From Flavobacterium cellulosilyticum (GTDB lineage Bacteria > Bacteroidota > Bacteroidia > Flavobacteriales > Flavobacteriaceae), in NCBI RefSeq assembly GCF_004349355.1, contig NZ_SMFK01000009.1, positions 62,001 to 126,000 of the forward strand: a stretch of DNA of 64,000 nucleotides, in the 5' to 3' direction. Shown here piece after piece: positions 19,850-29,732 of this stretch. The translations under genes and the position numbers were made by a program. Positions within the stretch are counted from its first letter, which is position 1, and each line of letters begins with the position of its first letter. The notes beneath the pieces were generated by a model. The model saw nothing but the letters and a program-made list of their open reading frames with translations. It ran no database searches and was not told the origin of the DNA.

Positions 19850-21538
19850 ATGAAAAGATATTTAACATTAAACAGATTGATGAGACTTACTTTGGGGGTT
19901 TTATTAACGATAACCTTTCTTAATTGTACATCAGAGAAGTTCAAAGAATCAACAGATGAAACACTAAATATTACGGATTACATTAGACAGGATAAAGATT
20001 ATTCAATGTTTTTAGAAATTCTTGAAATTACCAACTATGCTTCATTTATGAATACATATGGTACTTACACCTTGTTTCTTCCTACTAATGATGCTATCAA
20101 AAACTATTTAAGTGATTTAGGTGTTACATCTATTAAAGATGTTCCTTTAGTAGACTTGCAAAATTTAGTAAAGCTTCATATACTAGATCAAAAAGTAAAT
20201 ACAACTTCATTTACTGATGGTAAAATTGCAGCTCCAAGCCAATATGGTCAATTTTTAGTTACTGGAGCATCTAATAGTAATGGCGTTTCAAGTATTACTG
20301 TAAATAGAACTTCAAACATTGTTGTTTCTAATATAGAAGTTGGGAATGGAGTTATTCATGTAATAGATAAAGTATTAAGAGTAGCAAATAAAACTTTGGC
20401 TAAAACTATTGAAGCAGATAAAACGCTTACCATATTTACAGAAGCATTAAAAGCTACTGGATGGTATGACAAATTAAATCAACCAGTTGCTGATACAAAA
20501 AATTTAAACCAATATTTAACTGTGTTAACTCAAACTGATGAAGTATTTAAAGCGGCAGGAATTAATAACATTGCCGATTTAAAATTAAAATACAGCCATT
20601 TGAACGATCCATTGAACGTTAAGGATAGTTTAAATCTTTTTGTAAGCTACCGTATCATACCAAAATTGCTATACCTAGCAGATTTAGCTGTTACTCCTGC
20701 TGTTGAAACAAAAGCGCCACTTGAAGTAATAAGTGTTAAATTGAGTAAGGATACTTTATTATTGAACCAAGAGGTTTACAATGGTATTTTGGAAAAAGGG
20801 GTTGTTGTTAATAGGGAAAAAAGTGATGGTACAGCTTCAAACGGTGTTTTACATTTCGTAAATAAAAATTTCTTTATTAAAAAACGCTTACCTGCGCCAG
20901 TATATTTTGATGTTGCAGATCAGCCTGAGTTTAGAAAACTTACTTCTATTTTTAGACAGCATTTAGGATTAACAGCTAGTCTTTTTCAAGCTGAAATGAG
21001 TGAGGTAACTTGGGACGGAGCTAATCGGATTACTTACTTGGATGGTAAAGCAGGTAGCTCAACTGGAGGGGGTTGGCACGGAGATTTCCTAGAAATACTC
21101 CGTTTTAGAACAGGTTATATTCAAAATGTTCAGTTTAAAACTCCTGTAATTATAAAAGGAAAATATAAAGTTTGGGTTGGTTATAGACCACAAACTACTA
21201 AAACACCACTTGTTAAAGTATACTTTGATGGTGTTGAACTTCCTAAATTGATTAACTTTTTAGAATACCCAACTGCTACGGCAAATGATCAAGAAGAAAG
21301 AGTTCTAGAATCTCAAGGGTACAAACACCATGTTACTCCTTATGACAGAAATCAAAATTCAAGGCTTTGTGGTGTTATCGATGTACCAACAACTGGCAGA
21401 CACGTAATAAAATTTGAATCACTTACATCAAATACAGGTGCACAAACATGGATTGATGTAGTTGAGTTTCGACCTATAGATATGGATCAGCTTTGGCCAA
21501 AATTACAATCAGGCGGTGATGGTATAATCTACCAATAA
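19850..21538 (+). CDS. FAS1 surface lipoprotein with C-terminal beta-sandwich (first of two)
   Basis: 562 residues. Lipoprotein signal with Cys26 (LNC). FAS1 module 1 (about 40-180, YTLFLPTNDAI ... VIHVIDKVL) and a second, more degenerate module (about 190-350). The last about 200 residues are not FAS1: they begin with PVYFDVADQPEF and include a GDFLEILRF segment, YKVWVGYR, VKVYFDGV and WIDVVEFRPI. This looks like a jelly-roll carbohydrate-binding module, since the final 'D-x-V/I-x-F-x-P' strand is typical of CBM6/35-like folds. I infer a surface glycan-binding protein. The next gene has the same architecture. Confidence 0.85.
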   Translation: MKRYLTLNRLMRLTLGVLLTITFLNCTSEKFKESTDETLNITDYIRQDKDYSMFLEILEITNYASFMNTYGTYTLFLPTNDAIKNYLSDLGVTSIKDVPLVDLQNLVKLHILDQKVNTTSFTDGKIAAPSQYGQFLVTGASNSNGVSSITVNRTSNIVVSNIEVGNGVIHVIDKVLRVANKTLAKTIEADKTLTIFTEALKATGWYDKLNQPVADTKNLNQYLTVLTQTDEVFKAAGINNIADLKLKYSHLNDPLNVKDSLNLFVSYRIIPKLLYLADLAVTPAVETKAPLEVISVKLSKDTLLLNQEVYNGILEKGVVVNREKSDGTASNGVLHFVNKNFFIKKRLPAPVYFDVADQPEFRKLTSIFRQHLGLTASLFQAEMSEVTWDGANRITYLDGKAGSSTGGGWHGDFLEILRFRTGYIQNVQFKTPVIIKGKYKVWVGYRPQTTKTPLVKVYFDGVELPKLINFLEYPTATANDQEERVLESQGYKHHVTPYDRNQNSRLCGVIDVPTTGRHVIKFESLTSNTGAQTWIDVVEFRPIDMDQLWPKLQSGGDGIIYQ

Positions 21539-21591
21539 TCACACCTTTAAATTTAAAAAGTAATCAAAATACAAATTTAATCACTTAAAAA

Positions 21592-23046
21592 ATGATCTCA
21601 TTAAAATCAAAATATAAGAAACTATTTGTTGGAGTTCTGACAATAGCTTTAGTCTCGTGTTCTAACCCTTGGGAAGATCGCCAAAATAATGGAGATGCAA
21701 ATCTAAGTGTCAATCTCAGTGAGGTAATTACTAAAAAGACTGAGGTTTCAAAGTTTGGTGCGTTAGTAGTTCAAACTGGATATGATAAAATTCTGTCTGA
21801 ATCTAAATCGTATACTGTTTTCGCTCCAACTAATGAAGCTATGGACCAAGTGGATCCTGCTAAATTAAGCACTCCTGAGGCACTTTCTCTTTTTGTAGCA
21901 AACCATATTGCTTTAACTGCGTACTCCTCCATAAGAACTCAAGCCAGCATAAAAATAAAAATGTTGAGTGGTAAATATCTAGAATTTAAAGGTAATACTT
22001 TGATATCAGATGCAACTATTGTAACAGCAGATCAATATGCTAAAAATGGTGTATATCACATCATAAACAAAGCATTGACTCCAAAGCTGAATATCTGGCA
22101 GTATATTAATAGTCAGGTTAACTCCTCTTTAATGAGTAAATATTTGATTAGTTTAAAAGAATTAAACATATATAAAGCTGATAGTATTGCAAAAAGTACT
22201 GCAATACCAGGTGCAATGTCTGACTCATTAACTAACTCTTATTTAAGAAATGTATACAACCTTAATAATGAGAAAAATTCTTATACGTTGTTTTTGATGG
22301 AAAATGATGGTTATACCGCAGAAGTTGACAAACTAAAACCATATCTAACTACACCAAAAGCAGATTTCACTACAACTTTAACTAGTTATTTTACAATTAG
22401 AGATATGGCTTTTCCTAAAGCCTATCTACCAAATGAAATACCAAGTGTATTGACTTCACGTTTTGGTGTAAATGTAACCATTGACAAAACCCAAATTATT
22501 GGAGAGCCTATTATTTTAAGTAATGGTATTATATATCGTATTAAAAAAGTAATTGTTCCGTTAGTAGATCGTTTGGTTACAACCAAAATAGAAGGGGAAA
22601 AAAATTCATCATTCTTACCAACAAACCTACGAAGTAAGATTTTCTATCGTGACAAACAAGATCCATTAGGAATTAATTATAACGATATTATGGTACAAAA
22701 CCCGGGTGTTTCCCTTTTTACACTAAACTATAATTCTGGTAATTTATATAGCACCACTTACAAAGTATATTGGAGAGCGATTAATGATGTACAAACTAAT
22801 GTATTTCAACAACGTCTTCGTATAGGAGGAGTAGTTCAAGCTGATGGAACTATAAAAGATGTTATTAAATTATTCGATTATACTGATGTAGCAGTTGGAG
22901 TGTATAATGAAGTTTATCTTGGAGATTTTACTTTGGAGCAAGCAGGTAACATAGATTTGATTTCACTAATAGCTGCAAATACAACCACAAACGGGAATAA
23001 CTCACTTACTCTTGATTATTTGAAATTTGTTCCTGTCATTAAATAA
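21592..23046 (+). CDS. FAS1 surface lipoprotein with C-terminal beta-sandwich (second of two)
   Basis: 484 residues. Lipobox with Cys23 (ALVSC) followed by SNPWED. FAS1 module 1 lies at about 40-170 (YTVFAPTNEAM, GVYHIINKAL) and a second degenerate module at about 170-325 (YTLFLMENDGY). The C-terminal 150 residues form a beta-sandwich ending LTLDYLKFVPV, matching the layout of the neighbour at 19850. Sequence identity between the two is low, so they may bind different parts of the substrate. The 53-bp gap upstream shows no promoter or terminator, so it belongs to the same operon. Confidence 0.83.
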   Translation: MISLKSKYKKLFVGVLTIALVSCSNPWEDRQNNGDANLSVNLSEVITKKTEVSKFGALVVQTGYDKILSESKSYTVFAPTNEAMDQVDPAKLSTPEALSLFVANHIALTAYSSIRTQASIKIKMLSGKYLEFKGNTLISDATIVTADQYAKNGVYHIINKALTPKLNIWQYINSQVNSSLMSKYLISLKELNIYKADSIAKSTAIPGAMSDSLTNSYLRNVYNLNNEKNSYTLFLMENDGYTAEVDKLKPYLTTPKADFTTTLTSYFTIRDMAFPKAYLPNEIPSVLTSRFGVNVTIDKTQIIGEPIILSNGIIYRIKKVIVPLVDRLVTTKIEGEKNSSFLPTNLRSKIFYRDKQDPLGINYNDIMVQNPGVSLFTLNYNSGNLYSTTYKVYWRAINDVQTNVFQQRLRIGGVVQADGTIKDVIKLFDYTDVAVGVYNEVYLGDFTLEQAGNIDLISLIAANTTTNGNNSLTLDYLKFVPVIK

Positions 23047-23066
23047 TATTATATAAAAAATTAGTT

Positions 23067-26000
23067 ATGCTAAAAATAATTCAACTAACCTGCCTTATAA
23101 GTACCTTTTTTGCTGGTAATCTTAACGCTAAATTGTACGCTCAGACTTCTCAAGATTCAACTGCAACTGTCGTAAAATTCAACAAAGCAAAAGGAGTCAC
23201 GGTACAAGGCGTTATTAAAAACGCAAAAACAAAAGAAGGACTGTCAGGTATAAATGTCGTTGTAAAAGGCTATTCGGCCACAATTACAAATAACGATGGT
23301 AGCTTTAAAATTAGAGTGCCTCATTTAGAGTCTTTAATCACTATTAGTGGTCAAGATTTTCAAACTAAAGTTTATGCTCTTAAAAATCAAGAATCGGGTA
23401 TAGAAATAGTACTATATGAAGCCAATTATGCGCAATCCAATGAAATAGCTAATTTACCTTCGGGTGACGAGCTACAGTATTCTAATACTAAAGCGGTAAG
23501 CGTAGTCAATTTCAATAAAGATCAATGGGCCAATCCCGTAAAAGAATCTGTTGGAGATTTTCTTCAAGGAAAGGTTGCTGGGCTTAATAGTATAAGAAAA
23601 TCAGGTGTTCCAGGAGCTGGTGCACAATTAAATTTACGTGGTTTTAATTCATTATATGCTACTAATAAACCGTTAATTATAGTAGATGGAATGATCTATG
23701 ATGATGAAGATTATGGTTCTGGAATAATTCAGAACAACAGTTCCTCTCCTCTAGCTAATGTTGATGTAAAAGATATTGAAAACGTAACCGTTCTAAAAGA
23801 TGCTTCCTCTATTTATGGAACCAAAGGAGCAAATGGAGCTATTATCATTAATACAACACGACCGGTAGATTTGTCAACGAAAATTGATTTTACCATGTAT
23901 GGCAGTGCCAATCAGACGCCAGACCAATTACCTCTTTTAGGAGCTGATGCATACCGCACACATATTTCGCAATTAGGGATTTCTCGTGGATTAACACAAG
24001 ATCAAATTGCCAATCAGCCTTTTATGAATAATGACCCCCTTGTTTCTGGATATTACAAATATCACAATCAAACTAATTGGCAAGATCAAGTTTTTAAATC
24101 CAGCCAAAGCCAAAATTATTTTCTTAAAGTTCGTGGTGGAGATGACATCGCAAAATATGGTTTATCTGTAGGTTTTCTTGACAATAAAGGCATTATTCAA
24201 AATACTGGATCTCAACGTTATAGTACTCGTTTAAATGCAGCTTTGCGTTTAACGTCAAGATTTACAGTAGATGCGAACCTATCTTTTATCAATAATATAC
24301 AAAATCAATGGGATCAAGGTTTAGCTTATAAAACTAGTCCTATGTATTTAGCACTGACAAAAGCACCTTTTTTAGCTGTTAATGACATAAATGATTTAGG
24401 TGGAGTTTCTCCTAACTTAGCTGACGTAGATTACTTTAATGTAGGAAATCCAGACGCAATTTTTAATAACGGAATTGGAGTTAATAAAAACTACCGTTTC
24501 TTCGGAAACTTGAATTTTAAGTATGTAATTAATAATTATTGGAATGTTACTACTCTTTTTGGTTTGACTTTCAACAAAGAGAGAGAGTCTTTCTTTATTC
24601 CAGACAAGGGAATTGCAGACATTATTCTTCCTACTGCAATTGGCAAAAACCGTTCTGGAAATGAAGTACAAAGTTTGTCTAGTATTTATACTGACACCTA
24701 TGCTAATTACGCTAAAAAATTCAATTACAATCATAACTTAGATATGCGTTTTGGCGTAAGATCTCAGAGTAATAAGTCTGAAAGTGATTTGGGTTTAGGT
24801 TATAACTCAGCAACGGATGACTTTACAAGTGTAGGTGCTGGTTCTAACCTTTTACGTCACGTTGGCGGAGCTTTAGGAGAATGGAACTGGTTAAACATTT
24901 ATGCAAATGCCAAATACAATTATCGAGATAAATATTTCATTTCCACAAGTTATGCTGTAGACGGTTCAAGTCGTTTTGGTGATAAAAATGGCTCAAATCA
25001 ATATTCTTTGATGACTTCTTTGACAGGTGCTTGGTTAATTTCTTCTGAAAATTTCATGAAAAATTTAAAAGCTATCGATTATTTAAAAATTAGAGGAAGT
25101 GTTAGTGAAAGCGGCAATGATGATATTGGTAATTTCACAGCTCAAAAATATTACGTTTCTCAAAATTTATTGGGTATACAAGGTTTAGTACGTGGTAACA
25201 TTGGAAATCCAGATTTGAAATGGGAAACGGTTAAAAAATTAAATTTAGGTCTTGATTTAGGCTTATTTAATCAACGTTTAAATGCTACTATTGATGTTTT
25301 TTCTAACAAAACTGATAACATGATCATTTATGAATCAATTGCTAAAACAAGTGGTTTTGATTATATAGTATCTAATAGTGGTAAGATGAAAACATTAGGT
25401 GCTGAGTTGACTTTAAGCAGTCGTATTATCAATACTTCTGATATCACTTTTGATGTTAGCGTTAATTTAGCTAATTATAAAAACGAAATACAAAGCCTTC
25501 CAAGCGGAAATATACTAACTCATTTTGGCGGTGCTACTTATATAACATCTGTAGGGAATGATGCTAATTTGTTTTATGGTTTACAAAGCAATGGAGTGTA
25601 TAAAACTACTACAGAAGCTCAAGCAGATGGTATGTCAAGACGATTAACTAATGGGCAATTAATTCCTTTTGGTGGTGGAGATATCCGATTTACAGATACA
25701 AATGGTGACAAAGTTATTGATGATAAAGACCGTATGATAATTGGTAATCCAAATCCAACCTTAACAGGTGGTTTTTCAACAAATTTTACTTATAAACGAA
25801 TCAGCCTTCAAGCTTTATTTAATTTTTCAGTAGGAAACGACATTTATAATGGTCTACGTTATAACCTAGAAAAAATGAGTGGTTATGAAAATCAAAGTAT
25901 TGCTGTCGAAAATCGTTGGAGAGCAGAAGGTCAGCAAAGTGATATTCCAAAAGCCACATGGGGTGATCCTTTAGGAAATTCAGAATTTTCAAGTCGTTGG

Positions 26001-26246
26001 ATTGAAGATGGTTCTTATTTAAGACTAAAAACATTAGTATTAGGTTATGATTTTAAGGTTAACGAATTGAATTATGTAAAATCTATAAAAATATATGCTA
26101 CTGCTAGTAACTTGTTTACCCTAACAAATTATTTAGGATATGACCCTGAATTTAGTGCTACTTCATCCATATTTGGACAAGGAGCTGATATCGGTTTAGC
26201 ACCGCAGTACAAAACCTTTCAATTGGGATTACGTTTAGGCCTTTAA
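23067..26246 (+). CDS. SusC/RagA-family TonB-dependent transporter (pair 2)
   Basis: 1059 residues. Signal peptide to about residue 26 (LYAQ). A carboxypeptidase-D-like extension (about 45-130, VQGVIKNAKTKEGLSGINVVVKG) is followed by the plug, with FLQGKVAGL, LNLRGFNSLYATNKPLIIVDG and TVLKDASSIYGTKGANGAIIINT. The barrel ends in GLRLGL, so the terminal residue is Leu instead of the usual Phe. Second transporter of the same operon, 20 bp after the FAS1 gene and 28 bp before its SusD. It differs clearly from pair 1 in the plug and barrel, suggesting a different oligosaccharide. Confidence 0.94.
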   Translation: MLKIIQLTCLISTFFAGNLNAKLYAQTSQDSTATVVKFNKAKGVTVQGVIKNAKTKEGLSGINVVVKGYSATITNNDGSFKIRVPHLESLITISGQDFQTKVYALKNQESGIEIVLYEANYAQSNEIANLPSGDELQYSNTKAVSVVNFNKDQWANPVKESVGDFLQGKVAGLNSIRKSGVPGAGAQLNLRGFNSLYATNKPLIIVDGMIYDDEDYGSGIIQNNSSSPLANVDVKDIENVTVLKDASSIYGTKGANGAIIINTTRPVDLSTKIDFTMYGSANQTPDQLPLLGADAYRTHISQLGISRGLTQDQIANQPFMNNDPLVSGYYKYHNQTNWQDQVFKSSQSQNYFLKVRGGDDIAKYGLSVGFLDNKGIIQNTGSQRYSTRLNAALRLTSRFTVDANLSFINNIQNQWDQGLAYKTSPMYLALTKAPFLAVNDINDLGGVSPNLADVDYFNVGNPDAIFNNGIGVNKNYRFFGNLNFKYVINNYWNVTTLFGLTFNKERESFFIPDKGIADIILPTAIGKNRSGNEVQSLSSIYTDTYANYAKKFNYNHNLDMRFGVRSQSNKSESDLGLGYNSATDDFTSVGAGSNLLRHVGGALGEWNWLNIYANAKYNYRDKYFISTSYAVDGSSRFGDKNGSNQYSLMTSLTGAWLISSENFMKNLKAIDYLKIRGSVSESGNDDIGNFTAQKYYVSQNLLGIQGLVRGNIGNPDLKWETVKKLNLGLDLGLFNQRLNATIDVFSNKTDNMIIYESIAKTSGFDYIVSNSGKMKTLGAELTLSSRIINTSDITFDVSVNLANYKNEIQSLPSGNILTHFGGATYITSVGNDANLFYGLQSNGVYKTTTEAQADGMSRRLTNGQLIPFGGGDIRFTDTNGDKVIDDKDRMIIGNPNPTLTGGFSTNFTYKRISLQALFNFSVGNDIYNGLRYNLEKMSGYENQSIAVENRWRAEGQQSDIPKATWGDPLGNSEFSSRWIEDGSYLRLKTLVLGYDFKVNELNYVKSIKIYATASNLFTLTNYLGYDPEFSATSSIFGQGADIGLAPQYKTFQLGLRLGL

Positions 26247-26274
26247 TTTTTTTCACACTATAGAGAACAAAAAA

Positions 26275-28035
26275 ATGATAACAACAATCAGAACAAAAAT
26301 AAAAAACAGTACCGTAGTCGGATTATGGTTGATGACAATAGTAGTTAGCTTACACTCCTGTCAGGACTATCTTGATGTACAACCTCAAGACAAGCTTTCT
26401 GGCGATCAAGTATACCGTAATATTTATGATGCAGATGCAGCGGTAGTAGGAATCTATGGTAAATTCATGGGCCTTGCAGAAAAATACGTAATTCTTAACG
26501 AAATGCGAGCAGATTTGATGACTACTACAAGAAATTCAAGTCCTTATTTAAAAGAGATTTCAGAACATAATGTTTCTGCAAATAATCCATATGCAAACCC
26601 GAAAGATTATTATGAAGTTATTCTAAATTGTAATGACGTTCTTAAGAATTTCGATATTATGCTTGCTAATAAGAAATTTACCCAAGCACAATACAATCAA
26701 CGTTATGCTGATATCGGAGCTCTACGTTCATGGGTATACTTACAATTAGGGATTCAATATGGTAATGTTCCTTATATTACAGATCCAATCGAAAATTTAG
26801 ATGATGTAAAAAACAGTTCAAAATATCCTAGAATTCCATTTGATCAATTATTAGACAAACTGCTAACGTTTACCACGACCTTAACGTATACGAGCCCATA
26901 TGACTCAGCAAACACTCTAAATATTAATGTAGACGGTTATAATACCGCTAAATTCTTTGTTAATAAAGAATGTTTATTGGGAGATTTAAATCTATGGAAA
27001 GGGAATTATAATGAAGCAGCTAAACATTACAAAACGGTTATGGAAACGTCAACTAATAGTGGTACTGATACAGAGCGTTATGATAACTATCGTATAAAAT
27101 ATGCTGAAGTAGCAACCAATAACGATTTTGCTGTAGGTTATGTTAGATATTCTGAACAAGATGCTAGATCTTTAATAAATAACAATACACAAGGTTGGAG
27201 ATCTATGTTTGCTCGTAGTAGAGATGTATTGTGGAATACGGAATGGATTTGGTCTTTACCATTTGACAGTAAATTTTCACCTAAAAACCCATTCATCGAC
27301 ATATTTTCAAATCGAAGTGGGTTGTATTTAGCGAAACCTTCTCAGCAAGCGATTAGTTTATGGAATAATAATAAACAAAGAAATGGCTTTCCTTATGATG
27401 CACGTGGTCAAAAATTTAGTTATACTGTAATTGACGGTGACGAGGTTATTATGAAATACCTCTATAAATTCCTAAACCCTGTTACTCTTAATCCAGCAGA
27501 TGCTTTTCAAACAGGTGGAGACTGGTTTTTATATCGTGCTGCAAAATTGCATTTACGATATGCAGAAGCTGCAAATAGAGATAATAAACACAAAATTGCT
27601 GATGCCATTTTAAACTTTGGTATAAAAGCTGCATATGATGTACCAGGTACTATTGATGTTACAAATATTCAAAAAACCAAAGATGCCTTCCCTTATGATT
27701 TTGATGCACGTCAAGGGGACTTTCCTTTTTATAGAGGAAATTGGTACCGTGGTACAGGTATTCGTGGACGTGCCTATTTAGAAAGAGCCCCAGTAGTAGG
27801 AGATAGTTTAATATCAATTGAAAATAATATTATTAATGAAGATGCATTAGAACTTGCTTATGAAGGAAACCGTTGGGAAGATCTTGTACGTGTTGCATTA
27901 CGCCGCAAAAACCCTGCTTTTTTAGCAGATAAGGTATATGATAAACTTAATAAAGAAGGAAATTCTCAAGCAAGCTCCGTTCGAACTAAACTAATGAATG
28001 TAAACAATTGGTATTTACCATTTACTTGGCAATAA
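26275..28035 (+). CDS. SusD/RagB-family lipoprotein (pair 2)
   Basis: 586 residues. Lipobox at Cys29 (LHSC) followed by QDYLDVQPQDKLSGDQVY. Helical SusD core with ALRSWVYLQLGIQYGNVPY and YRAAKLHLRYAEAANRDNK, and the C-terminal family signature NEDALELAYEGNRWEDLVRVALR. The N terminus before the h-region is longer than usual (about 14 residues). Last gene of the surface operon. A strong hairpin terminator follows 56 bp after the stop. Confidence 0.94.
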   Translation: MITTIRTKIKNSTVVGLWLMTIVVSLHSCQDYLDVQPQDKLSGDQVYRNIYDADAAVVGIYGKFMGLAEKYVILNEMRADLMTTTRNSSPYLKEISEHNVSANNPYANPKDYYEVILNCNDVLKNFDIMLANKKFTQAQYNQRYADIGALRSWVYLQLGIQYGNVPYITDPIENLDDVKNSSKYPRIPFDQLLDKLLTFTTTLTYTSPYDSANTLNINVDGYNTAKFFVNKECLLGDLNLWKGNYNEAAKHYKTVMETSTNSGTDTERYDNYRIKYAEVATNNDFAVGYVRYSEQDARSLINNNTQGWRSMFARSRDVLWNTEWIWSLPFDSKFSPKNPFIDIFSNRSGLYLAKPSQQAISLWNNNKQRNGFPYDARGQKFSYTVIDGDEVIMKYLYKFLNPVTLNPADAFQTGGDWFLYRAAKLHLRYAEAANRDNKHKIADAILNFGIKAAYDVPGTIDVTNIQKTKDAFPYDFDARQGDFPFYRGNWYRGTGIRGRAYLERAPVVGDSLISIENNIINEDALELAYEGNRWEDLVRVALRRKNPAFLADKVYDKLNKEGNSQASSVRTKLMNVNNWYLPFTWQ

Positions 28036-28091
28036 TTATTTGTATTATTTCTTAGTTTAGCAAACAGTTTTTTATTTTGGTTAATAAAATT

Positions 28092-28138
28092 AGGTTCACT
28101 TTAGGTTTTAATATTTTAAATCCTAAAGTGACCTTTTT
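28092..28138 (+). terminator. Terminator of the seven-gene surface operon
   Basis: Long stem AGGTTCACTTTAGG (28092-28105) / CCTAAAGTGACCT (28122-28134) with one bulged T, a 16-nt A/T loop and a following T run. Confidence 0.9.
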
Positions 28139-28225
28139 GGTTATTTGCTATAACACTTTTTTAAATGTAATGGTCAAAAATGGTTGGTAAAAAGCTGGAA
28201 ATAATATAAAATAAGATGTTGCCAT

Positions 28226-28261
28226 AAGTTTATTGAAATTCGTTTCAATAAACTTTTTTTA
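28226..28261 (+). terminator. Second terminator with perfect 13-bp stem and TTCG loop
   Basis: AAGTTTATTGAAA (28226-28238), loop TTCG, perfect complement (28243-28255), then a T run to 28261. It lies 190 bp after the last operon gene and just before the transposase remnant. It may be a back-up terminator or one that came with the remnant. Confidence 0.88.
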
Positions 28262-29215
28262 TTTATGAAAAACTCCAAAAAAGCGTTGCCTAACGTGTAA
28301 AAATATTCAAACAATTAAATGGGAAATAAGGAAAAACAAACAACGATTTAAATGTGAAAATTGTGGTCAATAATTGTAAGCAAATAATAAATCTATTGCG
28401 GATTCGAATAGAGACATCAGGTTTAAAATTGTATAATTGGCAATGATATTTTGATGAAATAGCATTTGAATAAGGTTGTAATAGCTGGACATTACAACGC
28501 TGTTTTCTAAAATGCTTGCAAAACTGCTGTTTTAGAATTTAGCGCTATTAATGAAATTTATTTATTCTTGGATAGGGGCTATTTTTCAAATACTATTAGA
28601 TTAAACTTTCATTTAATACTAACACAGCTTTCTAGAATGAGGAATGGAGGGTGTTTTAAAGAGATTACAGAAGAACTACAGACTTTAGCAACCTGAGAAT
28701 CAAAATAAAAAGCATCCCATCTGATGGCGATAAATCAGCTATAAAATCATTAAATAAAGTTTGTCTTAAAATGCCTTTACAAAGATGTGTGGTTCATCTA
28801 TAAAGGATGTCCGAATATTGCTTACTCAAAATCCTAAACAGCTATCTGGATTTGAACTCTAATTAAAAACCATTAAAATTACTCTGCCAATTCGAGCAAA
28901 GCACTTGGGTGATCCTATTGATTTTAAATATTTACGAAATTATGCCATATTGAAATTATTCATTTGGTAATAGAATATTGATATTTTACTAATCAAAAAT
29001 ATATACTATTGAATCGGTAAAATTTTGGTCTATTCATAATATGGTCAGAAAATCATTTATTACAATTAAAAAAAGCAATACCAAATATGTTTCCTATATA
29101 AAAGAGTATAAAAACCGAACTTAATATATTCATTAGAAACGGTTTTAGGGCATTTAAAAACCAGCTTATATATTCATAGAAGTTAAACTTGGCAAATGGA
29201 AAAATCTTTTTGAAA
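28262..29215 (+). pseudogene. Degraded DDE transposase with zinc ribbon
   Basis: No long open frame survives, but pieces in different frames line up with a Bacteroidetes zinc-ribbon DDE transposase. They are a CxxC...CxxC ribbon near 28283-28376 (IRKNKQRFKCENCGQ), the first catalytic block FLDRGYFSNTIRLNF near 28575, the second block PSDGDKSAIKSLNK followed by LQRCVVHL near 28710-28800, and a C-terminal WSIHNMVRKSFITIKK-like block near 29020-29075. Multiple stops and frameshifts show it is dead. I could not define its terminal inverted repeats, so exact ends are uncertain. It marks an old insertion between two divisions of the pectin locus. Confidence 0.75.
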
Positions 29216-29263
29216 TAATATTTATAGTCATTATTGTCCGGTAAAATTAATTCTTTATAAAAG

Positions 29264-29404
29264 TACGGTCCCTACGGGACAAATCACATATTACAACTTT
29301 CTTACTGCCAATATTTAACCTCTACAAGGTAAGCTCCGTTAGGAGCAAAATATTGGTAGAAATAAATCAAGTCAATCTAACCCTAATGTCCCGTAGCGAC
29401 TGTA
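29264..29404. repeat. Nested inverted-repeat element, about 141 bp
   Basis: Outer 18-bp arms (29264-29281 and 29387-29404) differ at two positions and contain CTACGGGACA. Inner arms CCAATATTT (29308-29316) and AAATATTGG (29348-29356) are perfect. A central small hairpin GCTCC/GGAGC lies at 29333-29346. The three levels of symmetry share nearly one centre. It resembles interspersed intergenic elements I recall in Flavobacterium genomes. There is no coding capacity. Confidence 0.8.
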
Positions 29405-29678
29405 TCTATTCCGTTTTATCTCTTGTGAAAAGATTTAATCAGACAACAAGGATTTACAGTATAAAAACTAAAATAAAGCTATGGTTATTTTAGCTATTAG
29501 TATTCTAAAATATATTATATAAAAGATAAGATTGAACTACCCTCCTATTTCGAATATGAATCAACCCTATTGCTAATTGGTTGCTATTCAGTAGAGAACA
29601 AACCCTCCTAGTTTTGATTAGGTATCTAATAAACATAATGGATCACCAACTGTTCTTTAACCAAAGAGAAAAAAAAAA
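29405..29678. other. Gene-free spacer
   Basis: AT-rich stretch between the nested repeat and the terminator hairpin at 29679. I see no gene, no further repeat arm and no regulon element. Confidence 0.5.
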
Positions 29679-29704
29679 AGCGCTATAGTCTGAACTATAG
29701 CGCT
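29679..29704 (-). terminator. Terminator of the third SusC/D operon
   Basis: Perfect 11-bp stem AGCGCTATAGT / ACTATAGCGCT with loop CTGA. On the minus strand it is followed by a run of about 13 T. It lies 29 bp past the SusD stop codon. Confidence 0.92.
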
Positions 29705-29732
29705 TAAAATTCTAAGATTTTAGAGTGATTAA

